Source: Sulfuriferula sp.
GTDB taxonomy: Bacteria > Pseudomonadota > Gammaproteobacteria > Burkholderiales > Sulfuriferulaceae
Direction of reading: 5' to 3'
Length of the DNA: 64,000 nucleotides
Assembly: GCA_013140765.1 (NCBI GenBank)
Contig: JABFSE010000008.1
Coordinates: forward strand, 1-64,000
Part shown: positions 20,798 to 32,055 of the stretch, piece by piece
How positions within the stretch are numbered: the first letter of the stretch is position 1
Layout of the letters: every line of letters begins with the position of its first letter
The notes under the pieces: generated by a model
Told to the model about the DNA's origin: nothing
The model's database searches: none
The model's input: only the letters and a program-made list of their open reading frames with translations
Position numbers and translations under genes: made by a program

Positions 20798-21787
20798 ATG
20801 ACCATCCCCATATTATCTGACCCTTTTGGTCGCCGCATCGAATATCTGCGCCTCTCCGTCACTGACCGTTGTGACCTGCGTTGTAGCTATTGTATGCCTG
20901 AAGATTTTAAGGGATTTGAAGAGCCTGCGGATTGGCTCACGTTTGACGAAATCGAACGGCTATTAGGCGCATTTGCACGGCTAGGCTTGCAACGCGTGCG
21001 CATGACAGGCGGTGAGCCGCTATTGCGCCGCCACCTGCCCGAACTCGCCGCACGCATTGCCGCCTTACCCAACATCAACGATTTATCGCTCTCAACTAAC
21101 GCCACGCAATTAGACAAACACGCCACCGCGCTTAAAGCCGCAGGTGTCAGCCGTATCAACGTCAGCCTAGATTCACTCCAGCCCGAACGCATCAAAGCCA
21201 TTACAGGGCGCGACGCATTGCCTGATATTTTGAATGGTCTGGCGCACGCCAAGGCAGCTGGATTCTCCCCCATCAAAATCAACATGGTGGCAATGAAAGG
21301 CACGAACGACGACGAAATCGACGACATGGTGGCGTTCTGCATAGAACAGGGATTTACCCTGCGCTTAATAGAAACCATGCCCATAGGCGATACGGGGCGC
21401 AACACTGCTTATCTCGATTTACAGCCTGTCAAAGCACGATTGGCAGACAAATTCGGCTTAATCGAAGCCAGTTTCCACGGCACAGGCGCAGGCCCAGCTC
21501 GCTACCTCGCTACGCCTGATGGCGCGTTTTCCGTAGGCTTTATCACGCCGATTTCGCAACACTTCTGTGCAACCTGCAACCGCGTGCGCTTGTCTGTCGA
21601 TGGCACACTGTATTTATGTCTGGGACAAGACGATAAATTCGAGTTCCGCCCGCTACTGCGCGGCGGGATTAGCGACACGGAGCTTGAAGATGCTATCCGC
21701 CTAGCCCTCACCCACAAACCAGAACGCCACGAGTTCCTCGAACAGCCGCATAAAATACTACGCTTTATGTCTATGACAGGCGGTTAA
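20798..21787 (+). CDS. moaA: GTP 3',8-cyclase MoaA
   Basis: Radical SAM RLSVTDRCDLRCSYCMPEDF; C-terminal FCATCNRVRLSVDGTLYLCLGQ. Confidence 0.97.
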   Translation: MTIPILSDPFGRRIEYLRLSVTDRCDLRCSYCMPEDFKGFEEPADWLTFDEIERLLGAFARLGLQRVRMTGGEPLLRRHLPELAARIAALPNINDLSLSTNATQLDKHATALKAAGVSRINVSLDSLQPERIKAITGRDALPDILNGLAHAKAAGFSPIKINMVAMKGTNDDEIDDMVAFCIEQGFTLRLIETMPIGDTGRNTAYLDLQPVKARLADKFGLIEASFHGTGAGPARYLATPDGAFSVGFITPISQHFCATCNRVRLSVDGTLYLCLGQDDKFEFRPLLRGGISDTELEDAIRLALTHKPERHEFLEQPHKILRFMSMTGG

Positions 21788-21803
21788 CCTCCCTCACAAA
21801 CTA

Positions 21804-22817
21804 TCATGCAACATACTTATCTATGCGCTGTTGATGATGTTTTTTGTCAACGTCAGACAAGAATGACGCGGCAATAGAATGACGCGCTAAAGTAACCATA
21901 TCCGCAGGTGTTAATGCTAATGACTGCTGTACGGCCAACAAGTTATCCAGTACATAGCCACCAAAATAAGCAGGATCATCCGAGCTCACTGTCACGCACA
22001 AACCGCGATCTAGCAAACGTTTAAGATTATGTGCGGACATTTGCGCGAATACCGCTAGTTTCGTATTCGATAACGGGCACACGGTGAGTGGTATTTGCGT
22101 CGCCACTAAGTGTGCGCACAAGGCATCATCAGCCTCGCAACCCACACCGTGATCTATACGTGACGCCTGCAAATCATTGAGGGCTTCCCAAATATACGCA
22201 GGTGGTCCTTCTTCGCCTGCATGAGCAACTGTCAATAAACCAGCGGCACGCGCTAGGGCAAATACGCGCGAAAACTTAGACGGTGGATGCCCATTTTCAC
22301 TAGAATCTAATCCTACTGCACAAAAATGCTGACGGTACGGCATCAATGCTTGCAAAGTCAACATTGCGGCATCTTCGCTTAAATGACGTAAAAAACACGG
22401 TATTAAGCGATAAGTGATGCCAAATACACGTTCACCCATCGCCAATGCGCGAGTTATTCCCTCAAATACCACATCCAAAGAAATACCACGCTCGGTATGG
22501 CTTTGCGGGTCAAAGAAAATTTCTGTGTGCACCACACCATCCGCATGAGCGCGGTGTAAATAAGCGTAAGTCAGCTGAAAGAAATCATCTGCATCAATCA
22601 AGACTTGCACACCCTGATAATAAATATCCAAAAATGACTGTAAATTAGAAAAATTATACGCATTACGCAATGCCGCGACATCAGAATACGGCAAACTAAT
22701 GCCATGTTTAGCAGCTAAATCAAACACCATTTCAGGCTCTAGCGTACCCTCGATGTGTAAATGCAACTCTGCTTTTGGTAACGCTCGTACAAAGGTAACA
22801 TTATCTGTATCTGTCAT
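21804..22817 (-). CDS. add: adenosine deaminase family protein
   Basis: LPKAELHLHIEGTLEPE, TVAHAGEEGP, RIDHGVG, TVSSDDPAYFG. Confidence 0.9.
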   Translation of the reverse strand: MTDTDNVTFVRALPKAELHLHIEGTLEPEMVFDLAAKHGISLPYSDVAALRNAYNFSNLQSFLDIYYQGVQVLIDADDFFQLTYAYLHRAHADGVVHTEIFFDPQSHTERGISLDVVFEGITRALAMGERVFGITYRLIPCFLRHLSEDAAMLTLQALMPYRQHFCAVGLDSSENGHPPSKFSRVFALARAAGLLTVAHAGEEGPPAYIWEALNDLQASRIDHGVGCEADDALCAHLVATQIPLTVCPLSNTKLAVFAQMSAHNLKRLLDRGLCVTVSSDDPAYFGGYVLDNLLAVQQSLALTPADMVTLARHSIAASFLSDVDKKHHQQRIDKYVA

Positions 22818-22827
22818 TTGTTTTCCT

Positions 22828-22862
22828 AAAAAAACACGGACTAGCTGTTACGCTGTCCGTGT
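22828..22862 (-). terminator. intrinsic terminator between prmC and add
   Basis: ACACGGAC...GTCCGTGT hairpin followed by TTTTTTT on the minus strand. Confidence 0.8.
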
Positions 22863-22893
22863 AAGGTAAAACGCCGAATGGCATCCCGCCCAG

Positions 22894-23739
22894 TCAAACT
22901 TTTCGCCCCCAGCTCACCCGCGCAACATTGCTTAGGTCTTGCTCACTATGGATGTCGGCGTAGCCTGCTTGAGCAAGGTATTCGCGAACAATAGCGGCTT
23001 GGTTGTAACCGTGTTCGAGTAACAAATAGCCGTTTTGCGCTAAGTATTGCGGGGCATGTTTGATAATTTTTTGTAGGTCGTCCAAGCCTGTGATCCCTGC
23101 GGTTAAGGCGGAGATGGGCTCGTGTTGGAGCTGTTGCAAATGCGCGTCATGTTCAGCAATATAAGGTGGGTTGCTGACGATTACATCAAATTGCTCGCTG
23201 GTGGGGATGGCTAAAAACCAATCGCTGGCGATAAATGTCACATTGATTACACCTAATTTAACGGCATTAGCTAGTGCGACAGTTAAAGCAGCGGCACTTT
23301 TATCGACGGCAATGACGTGACTTAATGGACGCGACTGGGCAATGCTGATAGCAATCGCCCCGCTACCTGTGCCTAAATCCAGTATCCGTGCAGGGCTATC
23401 TGTGGGGATGCGTGCTAACGCGGATTCGACTAGCAATTCAGTATCGGGGCGCGGTATTAACACATCGGGTGTGACGGTGAAGCACATACCGTAAAACTCT
23501 TTTTCGCCAAAGATATAGGCGATGGGTTCGGCTAACAAGCGTCGCTGAAACAGCAATTGATAGCTTGCCATATTTTCCGCGCTTAATTCACTATCATCGT
23601 ATGCGATTAACCAAGCGCGGCTCACTTGCATGACGTGCGCCAATAGCAATTGCACTTCAAACCGCGCCTCGGTGATAGGCAATGCCAGCACCGTGGCTAA
23701 GTGCGCCGCGTCGGCTTGCAATAGTGCGCGGATTTGCAT
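22894..23739 (-). CDS. prmC: peptide chain release factor N5-glutamine methyltransferase
   Basis: IPRPDTELLVE, ILDLGTGSGAIAIS, VSNPPYI. Confidence 0.96.
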   Translation of the reverse strand: MQIRALLQADAAHLATVLALPITEARFEVQLLLAHVMQVSRAWLIAYDDSELSAENMASYQLLFQRRLLAEPIAYIFGEKEFYGMCFTVTPDVLIPRPDTELLVESALARIPTDSPARILDLGTGSGAIAISIAQSRPLSHVIAVDKSAAALTVALANAVKLGVINVTFIASDWFLAIPTSEQFDVIVSNPPYIAEHDAHLQQLQHEPISALTAGITGLDDLQKIIKHAPQYLAQNGYLLLEHGYNQAAIVREYLAQAGYADIHSEQDLSNVARVSWGRKV

Positions 23740-24816
23740 TTATTCGCCCATAGCGGCGAGTAACTCGGCCTGATGTTCGGTTGCCAAGCCTGATAGTAAT
23801 TCGTCTAAATCGCCGTCCATAATCGCGTCGATTTTATACAGTGTCAGATTGATACGATGATCGGTAATGCGCCCTTGTGGGAAATTATAGGTGCGGATAC
23901 GCTCTGAACGGTCGCCACTGCCTATCAAGGATTTGCGCGTTGCGGCTTCTTTGGAGGCAATTTCACGCAATTGCTTGTCTTTAATCCGCGCCGCCAGCAC
24001 TGACAAGGCTTGTGCTTTATTTTTATGTTGTGAGCGGTCGTCTTGGCACTCCACCACGATGCCTGTGGGAATATGCGTGATACGCACCGCTGAGTCGGTT
24101 TTATTGATGTGCTGCCCACCCGCACCACTGGCGCGATAAGTGTCGATGCGCAAATCGGCAGGATTCAGATTCACCTCAGCCACTTCGTCAGCTTCGGGCA
24201 TCACCGCAACGGTACACGCTGAAGTATGTATGCGCCCTTGTGTTTCTGTCGCAGGCACACGCTGTACGCGGTGACCGCCCGATTCAAATTTCAAGCGCGA
24301 ATACGCACCGCGCCCGATAATTTTTAAGATGACTTCTTTATAGCCGCCCAATTCGCTCATAGATTCAGAGATAATCTCCACTTTCCAACGTTGGCGTTCA
24401 GCAAAGCGGGTGTACATGCGGAACAAATCTGCCGAAAATAAAGCCGACTCGTCACCGCCCGTACCTGCGCGGATTTCCAGAAATATATTGCGCTCGTCAT
24501 TGGGGTCTTTAGGCAGCAATTCTGTTTGCAAGGATAGCTCTAGTGCTTGCAAACGTGCTTTACCGTCGCTAATTTCCAGCTCGGCTAACTCTTTCATTTC
24601 GGCATCGCCCAGCATTTCCTGTGCGCCTGCTATATCCGCTTCTGTCCGCGTATAGGCGCGATACAGTGCCACCACAGGCTCGATTTCGGCATGTTCGCGG
24701 GTGAGTTTGCGGTAGTTATCCATGCTATTCGTCGCTGTTTCCAACGATAACAAACGGTCGATTTCATCTAAGCGTTCAGTTAACTGTGCGAGTTTGTTCA
24801 GTAAGGTAAGTTTCAT
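23740..24816 (-). CDS. prfA: peptide chain release factor 1
   Basis: [64 protein letters not shown]. Confidence 0.97.
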   Translation of the reverse strand: MKLTLLNKLAQLTERLDEIDRLLSLETATNSMDNYRKLTREHAEIEPVVALYRAYTRTEADIAGAQEMLGDAEMKELAELEISDGKARLQALELSLQTELLPKDPNDERNIFLEIRAGTGGDESALFSADLFRMYTRFAERQRWKVEIISESMSELGGYKEVILKIIGRGAYSRLKFESGGHRVQRVPATETQGRIHTSACTVAVMPEADEVAEVNLNPADLRIDTYRASGAGGQHINKTDSAVRITHIPTGIVVECQDDRSQHKNKAQALSVLAARIKDKQLREIASKEAATRKSLIGSGDRSERIRTYNFPQGRITDHRINLTLYKIDAIMDGDLDELLSGLATEHQAELLAAMGE

Positions 24817-26063
24817 TCTTGGTGTAACGAGTAAAGCCTAGACAACGTGGCTACTAAGGCTAGTCGCTCATTGTCATCGGCGTGATTAAGTGCGTGGGTA
24901 GGATGATGCAAAAATTTATTGGTAATGCTATGTGATAGTGCCTCTAATACTTGTACTGGGTCATCGCCTTTTGCCAGCATTTTAAGTGCGCGTTCGACTT
25001 CATGGCGGCGCACACGCTCGGCTTGGTCGCGTAAACTACGTATGGTGGGCACTAATTCACGGGTATCTAGCCAGTGAGCAAAATCCTGCACGCAGACATT
25101 GATAATCGCCTCCGCCTGTCCGACTTGCGCGATACGGCTTTCCATGCCTTGCTTGACGATGCTGGCTAAATCATCCACGCTGTACAAAAACACATCGGCT
25201 AAATCGCCCACTTCCGCCTCTATGTCGCGTGGCACTGCCAAATCCACCATGAACATAGGACGGTGACGACGCGCTTTCAAAGCACGCTCGACCATGCCTT
25301 TACCCAATATTGGCAACTGACTGGCGGTGCTGGTAACGACAATATCATAACGCGCTAGGTGTTCAGGTAAATCCTGCAAACCTATCGCGCTACCCTGATA
25401 GCGTTCCGCCAATAAACGCGCGCGTTCCACGGTGCGATTTGCCACCATGATATGCTTAGGCTGACGCGCGCCAAAATGCGCGGCACACAACTCTATCATC
25501 TCGCCTGCGCCGATAAACAATACATTTTGCTCGCTAATGCTAGGGAAAATCCGCTCCGCCAAACGCACAGAAGCCGCCGCCATCGAAACCGAATTTGCGC
25601 CGATTTCAGTCGCCGTGCGCACCTCTTTTGCCGCCGCAAAAGTCTGTTGGAACAACTTATGCAATACCGTACCCATCGTGCCTGCTTGTTCTGCCGCTTT
25701 AGCAGCTAAACGCATTTGTCCTAATATCTGCGTTTCACCCAGCACCATAGAATCCAAGCCCGAAGCCACGCGAAAAGCATGACGTGCCGCCTCTACCTGT
25801 GGCAGAACATAAAGATAAGGCGTAATAACATGCCGCTCTAATTGATGATACTGCGCCAACCAACTGACCGCCGCATCCTGATTCGCCGCATTACAATACA
25901 ACTCAGTACGATTACACGTTGACAGTATCGCCACCTCTTTCATTGCCCCCGACGACATGGCATCATGCAAAGCAGCGTTCATACCATCAGCATGAAAAGC
26001 CACCTGCTCACGGACATGAACAGGTGCAGTTGCGTGATTCACACCGATAGCTAATAAACGCAT
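24813..26063 (-). CDS. hemA: glutamyl-tRNA reductase
   Basis: [40 protein letters not shown]. Confidence 0.97.
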   Translation of the reverse strand: MRLLAIGVNHATAPVHVREQVAFHADGMNAALHDAMSSGAMKEVAILSTCNRTELYCNAANQDAAVSWLAQYHQLERHVITPYLYVLPQVEAARHAFRVASGLDSMVLGETQILGQMRLAAKAAEQAGTMGTVLHKLFQQTFAAAKEVRTATEIGANSVSMAAASVRLAERIFPSISEQNVLFIGAGEMIELCAAHFGARQPKHIMVANRTVERARLLAERYQGSAIGLQDLPEHLARYDIVVTSTASQLPILGKGMVERALKARRHRPMFMVDLAVPRDIEAEVGDLADVFLYSVDDLASIVKQGMESRIAQVGQAEAIINVCVQDFAHWLDTRELVPTIRSLRDQAERVRRHEVERALKMLAKGDDPVQVLEALSHSITNKFLHHPTHALNHADDNERLALVATLSRLYSLHQE

Positions 26064-26066
26064 GGC

Positions 26067-29000
26067 TTAATACGCCTCGCCTGTTGGACGACGCTCTTCT
26101 ATGGGCGCAGGGGCTTGTTGTGGCGCGATGGGCGGCACATTGGCAGGTGCAACAGGCTGAGGTGGTATAGGCACGGGTTTAACAATCGGCTTGGCTTCTG
26201 GCTTATTAGGAGTGGTCAACGTAGGCGTAGGCGTTAAATGCGGTACTATTTTTGCCTCACTCTCAGGCGCAGGCGACGGTGTCACTGGGATGGGTTGCGA
26301 CTGCACTGGGTCTTCTACCGACTCAAGCGGGTCGTCCATTTCCATCTCTGGTGCTACTTTAACGATACGGCTAGGGGCTAATACGGCAGACAATTGCGGA
26401 CTCATGGCTTTAATCAATTGCGCAGGTAATGAACTGGTAAAATGATATTTAGCCCCTTCTTCCCCGCGCACTATAGCCGTCATCGTGCCAAAGAATTTTT
26501 CCCCAATAAAAAACACCATGGTGGCAGTACGGTTCACCACCCGCGACGACACCACATTACCACTGGCATCTACGGTATCAAAGCGATGATCGCCTGTTCC
26601 TGTTTTACCACCCATAATCAATGGCTTGCCGTCATTATCCTTAAACACGCCACGTAACCGTCCCGCCGTTCCTTGCTCCACAACACCTTGCAAAGCACGC
26701 CGCACGACAACAGTCAACTCAACGGGCAATAAACGTTCACCTTGCGGCTTTTTACGCGTAAATACGGTTTCGTAAGGTGTGCCTGCGGCAAAATGCAGTT
26801 TTTCGATAGAGACAGCGGGCACGCGCACGCCATTATTCACTAAAATACCCATTAACTCAGCCAATGCGGCAGGTCTGTCGGCAGACGTGCCGATGGCGGT
26901 GGCGTAAGACGGCACTAAACTATCAAATGGATAGCCTAGTCGTTTCCAGTCTTGATAAATTTTCTCGAACGATTCAACCTCCAGCAAGCTACGTATGCGT
27001 ATATCCTGCGCATTTTTACGCCCTGTGCTAAATAACCACTTATACACGCCTATACGCTGTTCACGGCTGGCCGCTACTACCGTGTCAAACGTGTGTTGCG
27101 GGTGCTCACGCAGGTACGAAACCAGCCATAATTCCAACGGATGCACTTGCGCAATGTAGCCTAAATCGGCTAATGAGTACGCATTAGGTGCGTATTGCGC
27201 ATATAAATTTGCTAATGCGCTATCGCTTAAACTTTCTCCCGTTGCACTACGGCTACGCATAAATTTAGTAAAACTCGCCAAATTTTCATCAGGGGCTAAA
27301 TAGCGGAATACAGCGGCTAAACGGCGTGGGGTCGGGTGGATTTTATTAAGTAAAGTTTCACTGACTTGCGCTGGCGTTTGGGTACGGTATTTTTTATAAA
27401 AGCGCAGTAAATACGCCTGTCCTTCTTTGTCCGCAAAGCGTTCCAGATAGGTGCGTCGCGCAGGGTTATTAGCATCTTCTAGCACGCGACCTGCGACACC
27501 TGGCGTTTGTGCCATGTAATACAGGCTAATATCACGCATCAAACGTACATAAACCAGATTAACCGAGTTACGCGTTGCCGCCCACAAATCCATCACCCGA
27601 CCATTGTCGTCTTTATTAAAATTGACGAAACGGTGCAAGCCACCACCTGTAAAAAACGCCTGCGACGGATCAGCCGAGTATTGCCGCGCCATCGCCGCCT
27701 CTAACATCGGTGTCAGTGACTTATCCTTAGCTTGCAAATAATAATTCACCGCCCAACTACTAATCGCATCACTCGCTGTTGTCGCTTGTGCACGTAATTG
27801 TTCTGCACTTAGTTTTTGATACTGCTGATGCAAGCTGCTGACAATTTCCAAATAACTAATCAGCGTGCGCAATTTTGCCGTAGAGCCTAAATCCAGCTTC
27901 GCACCTTTGTTAATATCAAAAGGCTGATTCAAATTATCCGCCTGTATGCGCAACAACGCGCCTTGCGGGGTCATTTCGTAGAGCGTGAAACTATAAATAA
28001 TTTTACTTAAATCATTGTCTGGATTAAGCAAGTTTTTACCGTACATGCCGACTTTACTTGCGCCTTCGGTGCTATTCAAGCTCACTAAAAACTGGCTAAC
28101 GCTTTTTTGCGCGGCGGCATTGAGCGTGCTGTCGGCGGTCACATCGTATCTATCTAAATCATATAAACGCGGTACGCCGAGCAAATTAGCCAAGCGTGAA
28201 CGCACTGCATTAGCCGCCTTTTGCTCAATAAACGCATTGTTTTGTAACGGTCGTTGTATATTAAACGTCAGCGGGGCTTGCAATGCCACATCGCGCAAAG
28301 CCGCGCTAATAACACCTTCACGTGCTAATAAGCGTAAATGCACATTAGTGTTTTCTGCTAACGCTTTATGATTCACATTGAGATAATACGACGGTTTGCG
28401 TTGCGCAATAATCAAAGACAGTACGTGTTTATACGCGTTGCCTGTTTCCGTGTCGGCATGATTAGCGCGTAATAATTGATTAACCCGATTAAAGTCCAGC
28501 CCGTACCAAGCCCACAAAGCGTCTGGCAAACCGATGACTTCACCAAATTTAGGTGCGGCAGATAACGGCACGGTATTCAAATAATCCAGCACCAAACGTT
28601 GCCGTGTGGGTAAGGTTTGCGCACCATCTAAATAAGCACGTACCGAGGCGGATGCCATTTGTTGCCACTTATCCTGCACCGTCATGGTTAAACCATCAGG
28701 CGAATGGCGGTATTTTTCTATTTGCGTCGCCAAGGTACTGCCGCCAGGCACATCGTGCGATGGGTTCACTAGCTGTATGAGTTTATCCAGTACCGCTTGC
28801 GCTAATCTATCCCACTCGACCGCAGGGTTGCGTTTGGGGTTATCGGTTGAAAGTAACTCACGGTTTTCGACGAACAATAAACTATCACGTACTAACGGCG
28901 GGATAGCCTGGAAATCAGCATAAACGCGTTGTGGTGTCTTGCTATCAAAGAGCACATCGCCAACCGCGTCGGTCAACTTTAAGCCCGCCTGATCTTTTTC

Positions 29001-29336
29001 GTGAAAAGGCAAATTCAGCCCTTGATGCGCCATTTGCCGCATAGCGGGACTAATTCGCGCTTGTTGGCTGATTTCAAAACCTTGATCTAATAAACGCTGA
29101 GTCACGTCAGGCATCGCCACATAACCCATGCGTATATCAGCAGGTCCTGTGCTCGGGTAAGCAACATCACGACTCGCACCCGCTTCAGCTTTATAGTGCA
29201 TTTTTGCCGCGTAAGCCGTCAGGTATTCCGCTTGCAAGGTTGAGGTGTTAAATTCCCACACCAACAATCCAGCCAGCGCACCCACAACGATAACGCCTGT
29301 GGCGGCCAATCCATAATATAGACGCTTAGATGCCAT
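26067..29336 (-). CDS. large bifunctional-type penicillin-binding protein (GT51 plus transpeptidase) with Pro-rich C-terminus
   Basis: VENRELL...GGSTLATQIEKYRHSP (GT51-like), LGSTAKLRTL (SxxK), GGKTGTGD (KTG). Confidence 0.85.
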   Translation of the reverse strand: MASKRLYYGLAATGVIVVGALAGLLVWEFNTSTLQAEYLTAYAAKMHYKAEAGASRDVAYPSTGPADIRMGYVAMPDVTQRLLDQGFEISQQARISPAMRQMAHQGLNLPFHEKDQAGLKLTDAVGDVLFDSKTPQRVYADFQAIPPLVRDSLLFVENRELLSTDNPKRNPAVEWDRLAQAVLDKLIQLVNPSHDVPGGSTLATQIEKYRHSPDGLTMTVQDKWQQMASASVRAYLDGAQTLPTRQRLVLDYLNTVPLSAAPKFGEVIGLPDALWAWYGLDFNRVNQLLRANHADTETGNAYKHVLSLIIAQRKPSYYLNVNHKALAENTNVHLRLLAREGVISAALRDVALQAPLTFNIQRPLQNNAFIEQKAANAVRSRLANLLGVPRLYDLDRYDVTADSTLNAAAQKSVSQFLVSLNSTEGASKVGMYGKNLLNPDNDLSKIIYSFTLYEMTPQGALLRIQADNLNQPFDINKGAKLDLGSTAKLRTLISYLEIVSSLHQQYQKLSAEQLRAQATTASDAISSWAVNYYLQAKDKSLTPMLEAAMARQYSADPSQAFFTGGGLHRFVNFNKDDNGRVMDLWAATRNSVNLVYVRLMRDISLYYMAQTPGVAGRVLEDANNPARRTYLERFADKEGQAYLLRFYKKYRTQTPAQVSETLLNKIHPTPRRLAAVFRYLAPDENLASFTKFMRSRSATGESLSDSALANLYAQYAPNAYSLADLGYIAQVHPLELWLVSYLREHPQHTFDTVVAASREQRIGVYKWLFSTGRKNAQDIRIRSLLEVESFEKIYQDWKRLGYPFDSLVPSYATAIGTSADRPAALAELMGILVNNGVRVPAVSIEKLHFAAGTPYETVFTRKKPQGERLLPVELTVVVRRALQGVVEQGTAGRLRGVFKDNDGKPLIMGGKTGTGDHRFDTVDASGNVVSSRVVNRTATMVFFIGEKFFGTMTAIVRGEEGAKYHFTSSLPAQLIKAMSPQLSAVLAPSRIVKVAPEMEMDDPLESVEDPVQSQPIPVTPSPAPESEAKIVPHLTPTPTLTTPNKPEAKPIVKPVPIPPQPVAPANVPPIAPQQAPAPIEERRPTGEAY

Positions 29337-29340
29337 AAAA

Positions 29341-30261
29341 TCAGTCTGCGCTCAGCCAGTCTTTAGCAATCAAAAAATCGCTGTATAGCCGCGCTTCGGG
29401 TGTGCCTGCTTCAGGTTGCCATTGATAAGCCCATTTCACCAGCGGCGGCATAGACATCAAAATAGACTCAGTGCGTCCATTGGACTGCAAGCCAAACAAA
29501 GTGCCTCGGTCATAGACCAGATTAAATTCCACATAACGCCCACGACGATAAGCCTGAAAGTCGCATTCGCGCTCACCATAAGGCATGTCTTTGCGACGTT
29601 CTAAAATAGGCACGTAAGCAGACAGGAAGTGGTCGCCCACGCTTTGCACAGTCTGGAAACTGTGGTCAAAATCGCGTTCAGAAAAATCATCAAAGAAAAT
29701 CCCGCCTATACCACGCGGTTCTTGACGATGTTTAAGATAAAAATAACGATCACACCACGCTTTGAATTTAGCGTAATACGCGCTATCAAATGGGCTTAAA
29801 GCATTTTGGCAAATCTGATGAAAATGCACCGCGTCTTCTTCAAAACCATAATACGGCGTTAAATCCATGCCGCCGCCAAACCACCATACGGGGTCAGCAC
29901 CAGGCTTGGTGGCAATAAAAAAACGCACATTAAAATGCACCGTAGGCGCATATGGATTGCGTGGGTGAAACACCAACGACACGCCCATTGCCTCAAAGCT
30001 ACGCCCCGCCACTTCAGGGTGTGCCACGGATGCCGACGGCGGCAAATTATCCCCAAATACGTGCGAAAAATTCACCCCGCCACGCGCCAATATATGACCG
30101 TTTTCAAGCACGCAACTGGTTCCGCCGCCGCCTTCGGAACGCACCCAGCTATCCCGTATAAACGACATACCATCGACTTGCTCCATGCGATTAACTATCA
30201 GGTCTTGCAATGCCAACAAATAATCTTTAACCGCCGCTGTATTCATTTCTTTTCCGTTCAC
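29341..30261 (-). CDS. hemF: oxygen-dependent coproporphyrinogen III oxidase
   Basis: [78 protein letters not shown]. Confidence 0.97.
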   Translation of the reverse strand: MNGKEMNTAAVKDYLLALQDLIVNRMEQVDGMSFIRDSWVRSEGGGGTSCVLENGHILARGGVNFSHVFGDNLPPSASVAHPEVAGRSFEAMGVSLVFHPRNPYAPTVHFNVRFFIATKPGADPVWWFGGGMDLTPYYGFEEDAVHFHQICQNALSPFDSAYYAKFKAWCDRYFYLKHRQEPRGIGGIFFDDFSERDFDHSFQTVQSVGDHFLSAYVPILERRKDMPYGERECDFQAYRRGRYVEFNLVYDRGTLFGLQSNGRTESILMSMPPLVKWAYQWQPEAGTPEARLYSDFLIAKDWLSAD

Positions 30262-30767
30262 GCCCGCACCACTTGTGCGCTCATTAAATCCATAATCTGA
30301 CTAGGTCGCCGCGCTTGCCCTACACGCCCAGGCATGATGCGCACTGCATGACCAAACCGCATCCGTACATCATGCGCACGGCGTATCGCCTTTTGACCAG
30401 CCCGATTTGCACTGGTAGAAACTAAAGCCTGCCCCAGTCGCTGGCATAATTGCTGTGCAGGCGCGAATCCCGTTACCCGCACCGCAATAGTTTGATGCCG
30501 CCCCCGTAACCACACGGGACAACGCTTGCTCGCTGGTAACAATAGCGTCACCGCACCTGGCCAATAACCACTCGCAATCGCCATTTGCAAACCTGCCGCC
30601 GTCACATAACGCGCTAATTGCTCAGGCTGTGACGCTATCAAAATCAGCCCTTTGCTTTGCGGTCTGCGCTTTAACTGCAATATCCGCCGCACCGCCAATC
30701 TGGATAAGGGATCACAACCTAAGCCATAACAAGACTCAGTTGGGTACGCATAAACGACATGGCGCAC
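30258..30767 (-). CDS. tsaC: Sua5/YciO/YrdC family threonylcarbamoyl-AMP synthase
   Basis: [51 protein letters not shown]; 4-nt overlap with hemF. Confidence 0.9.
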   Translation of the reverse strand: MRHVVYAYPTESCYGLGCDPLSRLAVRRILQLKRRPQSKGLILIASQPEQLARYVTAAGLQMAIASGYWPGAVTLLLPASKRCPVWLRGRHQTIAVRVTGFAPAQQLCQRLGQALVSTSANRAGQKAIRRAHDVRMRFGHAVRIMPGRVGQARRPSQIMDLMSAQVVRA

Positions 30768-30771
30768 GTGC

Positions 30772-32046
30772 TTATTTTTTCCTGTCTATGGCACGATAAC
30801 CAATATCACGGCGCATCTGGCTACCCTCAAAATGTATCTGATCAGCAACTTCATACGCTCGTCGTTGCGCGATTTTGGCACTATCGCCCAACGCTGTCAC
30901 GCACAATACACGCCCGCCGCTGGTCACCACTTGCTCATCAACTAACTTTGTGCCCGCATGGAATACATGCGCGTCCTCTTCGGCTTTGGGCAAACCTGTA
31001 ATCACATCCCCTGCGCGTGGCGTGTCGGGGTAATTCGCCGCCGCCATCACTATGCCTAGCGCAGTACGCCTATCCCACTCTGCTTCAACGGTATCCAGCG
31101 TGCCATTGACAGCGTGCTCCATCAGCACCACCAAATCCGACTTCAAACGCATCATAATCGGCTGCGTTTCAGGGTCGCCCATGCGGCAATTGAACTCCAG
31201 TACTTTGAGGCTACCATCGTCGCTTATCATCAACCCCGCATACAGAAAACCTGTATAAGGCGTGCCTGCCGCTTTCATCCCCGCCATCACAGGCGCAATA
31301 ACTTCACGCAAAGTTTTAGCGTAAATCTCTGGCGTAACCACAGGTGCGGGCGAATATGCGCCCATGCCGCCCGTATTTGGTCCCGTATCGCCATCACCTA
31401 TGCGCTTGTGATCTTGGCTGGTCGCCAATGGCAATACATGTTCGCCGTCGCACATCACAATAAAACTGGCCTCTTCGCCCGTTAAAAATTCCTCAATAAC
31501 GACCCGTGCGCCTGCATCGCCGAGCTGATTATCTTGCAACATCATATCTATGGCGGTATGGGCTTCGGCAATATCCATCGCCACCACCACGCCCTTGCCC
31601 GCCGCCAAGCCGTCGGCTTTAATAACGATAGGCGCACCTTCTACATCGACATAAGCATGTGCCGCCGCCCTATCGCTAAAAGTCTGATATTTTGCGGTTG
31701 GAATACCATGCTGCTGCATAAACGCTTTGGCAAAATCTTTAGACGCTTCTAATTGTGCCGCCGCTTGGGTAGGACCAAATATCTTCATCCCCGCCGCACG
31801 GAATTTATCTACTACACCCGCCGCTAACGGGGCTTCAGGCCCCACCACCGTGAGCATGACTTGCTCGCGCTGGGCAAATTCCAGTAGCAATGCCATGTCC
31901 GTAATCGGTACATTGGTCAGCTCTTTTTCACCTGCCGTACCCGCATTACCTGGCGCGACAAACACCTTGCTTACCTTAGGCGACTGCGCCAAACGCCATG
32001 CCAGCGCGTGCTCGCGCCCACCCGAACCTATTACTAATATATTCAT
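30772..32046 (-). CDS. purD: phosphoribosylamine-glycine ligase
   Basis: VIGSGGREHALAWRLAQSP, FMQQHGIPTAKY, EFNCRMGDPETQ. Confidence 0.97.
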   Translation of the reverse strand: MNILVIGSGGREHALAWRLAQSPKVSKVFVAPGNAGTAGEKELTNVPITDMALLLEFAQREQVMLTVVGPEAPLAAGVVDKFRAAGMKIFGPTQAAAQLEASKDFAKAFMQQHGIPTAKYQTFSDRAAAHAYVDVEGAPIVIKADGLAAGKGVVVAMDIAEAHTAIDMMLQDNQLGDAGARVVIEEFLTGEEASFIVMCDGEHVLPLATSQDHKRIGDGDTGPNTGGMGAYSPAPVVTPEIYAKTLREVIAPVMAGMKAAGTPYTGFLYAGLMISDDGSLKVLEFNCRMGDPETQPIMMRLKSDLVVLMEHAVNGTLDTVEAEWDRRTALGIVMAAANYPDTPRAGDVITGLPKAEEDAHVFHAGTKLVDEQVVTSGGRVLCVTALGDSAKIAQRRAYEVADQIHFEGSQMRRDIGYRAIDRKK

Positions 32047-32055
32047 AATTTTCGC

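Noticed and set aside
20887-21405. 172-aa minus-strand ORF
   Set aside because: Antisense to moaA; shadow ORF
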